Translations under genes and position numbers: made by a program
Assembly: GCA_016194795.1 (NCBI GenBank)
Contig: JACQAX010000194.1
Coordinates: forward strand, 1 to 6,600
Direction: 5' to 3'
Origin: Deltaproteobacteria bacterium
GTDB lineage: Bacteria > Bdellovibrionota > UBA1018 > UBA923
Length of the DNA stretch: 6,600 nt
Notes under the pieces: model-generated
Databases searched by the model: none
Told to the model about the DNA's origin: nothing
The model's input: the letters and a program-made list of their open reading frames with translations, nothing else
Shown here: piece by piece, positions 5,346 through 6,600 of the stretch
Layout: every line of letters begins with the position of its first letter
Position numbering within the stretch: the stretch's first letter is position 1

Positions 5346-6600
5346 ATGGGACGAGGCGAGCGGTACTTCATCGGAATGAACAAATGGGGGCACGACGCGT
5401 CCGCGTGCCTGCTCACGCGCTCGCCAGGCCGGCCGCTCGGGATCGAAATCTTTCTGAAGGAGCGGCTGACGCGAAAGAAGAAGGCCAAAGGACCGCTCGA
5501 GCCCGCCCTTCTCCCGATCCGCGGGAAAACGGATCCCGCCCGCAGCGCCTATGCCGAGAACAGCTACCTTGGCAGGCCCGACGCGATCGAGGCACGGCTC
5601 GCGGCGAGGCACCCGTCGTACTTCGACCAGGTTCGCGAGCTCGGGCTCGAGCCTTTCTATTCCCGTTTCAACCGCGACATCGGCTTCGTCTCGCACCATC
5701 GCTGCCACGCGCTCGCGGTGGCCGCGATCTCGCCGTATCGGAAGTCGCTCGTCCTGGTGATCGACGGCGCGGGCAACTCGGTCGACGACTTCGACGACGA
5801 CGACGGCGAGCTGGTCGAGTTTCCGCGCCCGGCGAACGCGCGCGCGCGCGTCGGAAAGTTCATGCCGAGCGAGTGGTGCTCGGTTTATCTTCAAGATGGC
5901 CCCCGCGTGACGTGCGTCGCCAAAGAATGGCAGTACGAGAGCCTCGACGAGCGCGGGCGTCCGCTCCCACCGACGATCAGCCTCGGGAACCTCTTCGCCG
6001 AGGCCTCGCGCCACATCTTCAACTCGCCGATGGACGCCTGAAAAGTGATGGGTCTGGCGCCGTTCGGAAAGCCGTCGCGCTTTGCCGGCGGCGGCGCCTA
6101 CATCGAAGGGCTCGACCCGGGCAAGGCGTTCACCGGGCGCGGAAAGAGGGCCTGGGAGGCGTCGGGCCGTTTTCGCCACTATTCGAACGTCGCCGCGTCG
6201 GTGCAGGCGCATTTCGAGGATAAGCTGCTGGCGCTGGTCAGGAGGCTGAGAAAAAGCTTTCCGGATCGCGCCAACCTGATCTTCACCGGTGGGTGCGCGC
6301 TCAACTGCGTGGCGAACACGAGGATCTGGGAGACCGGGTTGTTCGACAGCGTCTACGTGCCCCCGTTCCCGGGCGATGAGTCGATCGCCTTCGGCGCCGC
6401 CGCCGGGCTGCTTTTGGGCGGCCCGAAGACGATTTGGACGCCAGTGGGATGGGGCGAGCAGCGAGGAAATTTCGGACCCCTCTCTTCGACGGCGGCCGAG
6501 GCCGAGGTGCGCCGGCATTTCGCCGGACACGAGGTCTCACGCCCCAACGAGCTCCACGCCGACGTGGCCGGGCTTCTGATGGCGGGAAAAACCGTCGGCT
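5346..6600 (+). pseudogene. NodU/CmcH-family carbamoyltransferase with in-frame TGA (3' end outside window)
   Basis: Family members transfer the carbamoyl group of carbamoyl phosphate to a hydroxyl of a sugar or antibiotic through a carbamoyl-adenylate, using a Kae1-like domain and a YrdC-like domain. Visible marks are GHDASACLL (15-23), KERLTR (38-43), SHHRCHA (116-122) and the strand VLVIDGAG (136-143). After the stop come KVMGLAPFG (233-241), TGGCALNCVAN (314-324) and PFPGDESIAFGAAAG. Codon 232 is TGA (6039-6041), where relatives often have Gly before KVMGLAP. GGA to TGA is one base, and the frame stays open and homologous to the edge, 418 codons from the start. Without readthrough the product is a 231-residue fragment lacking half of the Kae1-like domain. 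An Asp-rich insertion (147-153) and a (CG)7 tract (5837-5850) are unusual. ATG 5346 fits the family N-terminus; ATG 5376 and GTG 5325 are alternatives. Divergent from the SGNH gene. Confidence 0.85.

Noticed and set aside
5258..5488. N-terminal extension of the SGNH protein to ATG 5488
   Set aside because: The 77 extra residues overlap the divergent carbamoyltransferase start, contain no domain and hide the membrane anchor. The TACAAT box before ATG 5257 supports the shorter form.
6039..6041. TGA read as selenocysteine or as glycine by a variant code
   Set aside because: The family has no Cys/Sec here and I see no clear SECIS-type hairpin just downstream. UGA-as-Gly lineages are low-GC, and other genes in this window use TGA as a normal stop.
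4032..6530. 832-codon minus-strand frame
   Set aside because: It spans both the SGNH and carbamoyltransferase genes in a wrong frame and is Arg-rich throughout, as expected for a chance stop-free frame in GC-rich DNA.

Overview
The window is GC-rich and densely coded, and looks like a proteobacterial chromosome. A betaproteobacterium is my best guess. The basis is the GC-rich codon use, a tRNA-Leu(CAG) of proteobacterial type with its CCA end encoded, and sigma70-like -10 boxes of the form TACAATCG placed just before start codons. No marker gene confirms the lineage. The theme is export and decoration of a surface polysaccharide.

Layout, left to right. (1) 1-1069, minus: an incomplete multi-pass membrane protein with conserved-looking His motifs, not recognised as a named family. 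(2) 1096-2136, minus: a protein with an HPr-kinase-like (HprK-related) P-loop fold, 26 bp upstream of (1) and probably in one operon with it. (3) 2137-2159: a very tight divergent start region with a perfect 16-bp palindrome beside and over the start of (2). (4) 2160-2927, plus: the membrane subunit of an ABC-2 polysaccharide exporter (Wzm/TagG/KpsM type). (5) 2908-3593, plus: its ATPase (Wzt/TagH/KpsT type), overlapping the permease gene by 20 bp but broken by an internal deletion plus frameshift. (6) 3598-3681, minus: tRNA-Leu(CAG) with a well-formed promoter at 3713-3741. (7) 3731-5257, minus: a membrane-anchored SGNH/GDSL-type hydrolase or acyltransferase-like protein. (8) 5346 to the right edge, plus: a NodU/CmcH-family carbamoyltransferase interrupted by one in-frame TGA and incomplete at the edge.

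How the genes may fit together: the ABC-2 pair would carry a lipid-linked glycan across the inner membrane. The carbamoyltransferase would carbamoylate a sugar, and the SGNH protein would add or remove an ester group on the periplasmic side. The HprK-like protein may be a regulatory or biosynthetic kinase. Two of these genes, the export ATPase and the carbamoyltransferase, carry independent lesions. Either this polysaccharide locus is decaying (or switched off) in this strain, or the sequence contains errors. Settling that is the most useful next check. There is no CRISPR array, insertion sequence or phage gene. No gene-free stretch exceeds 300 bases.
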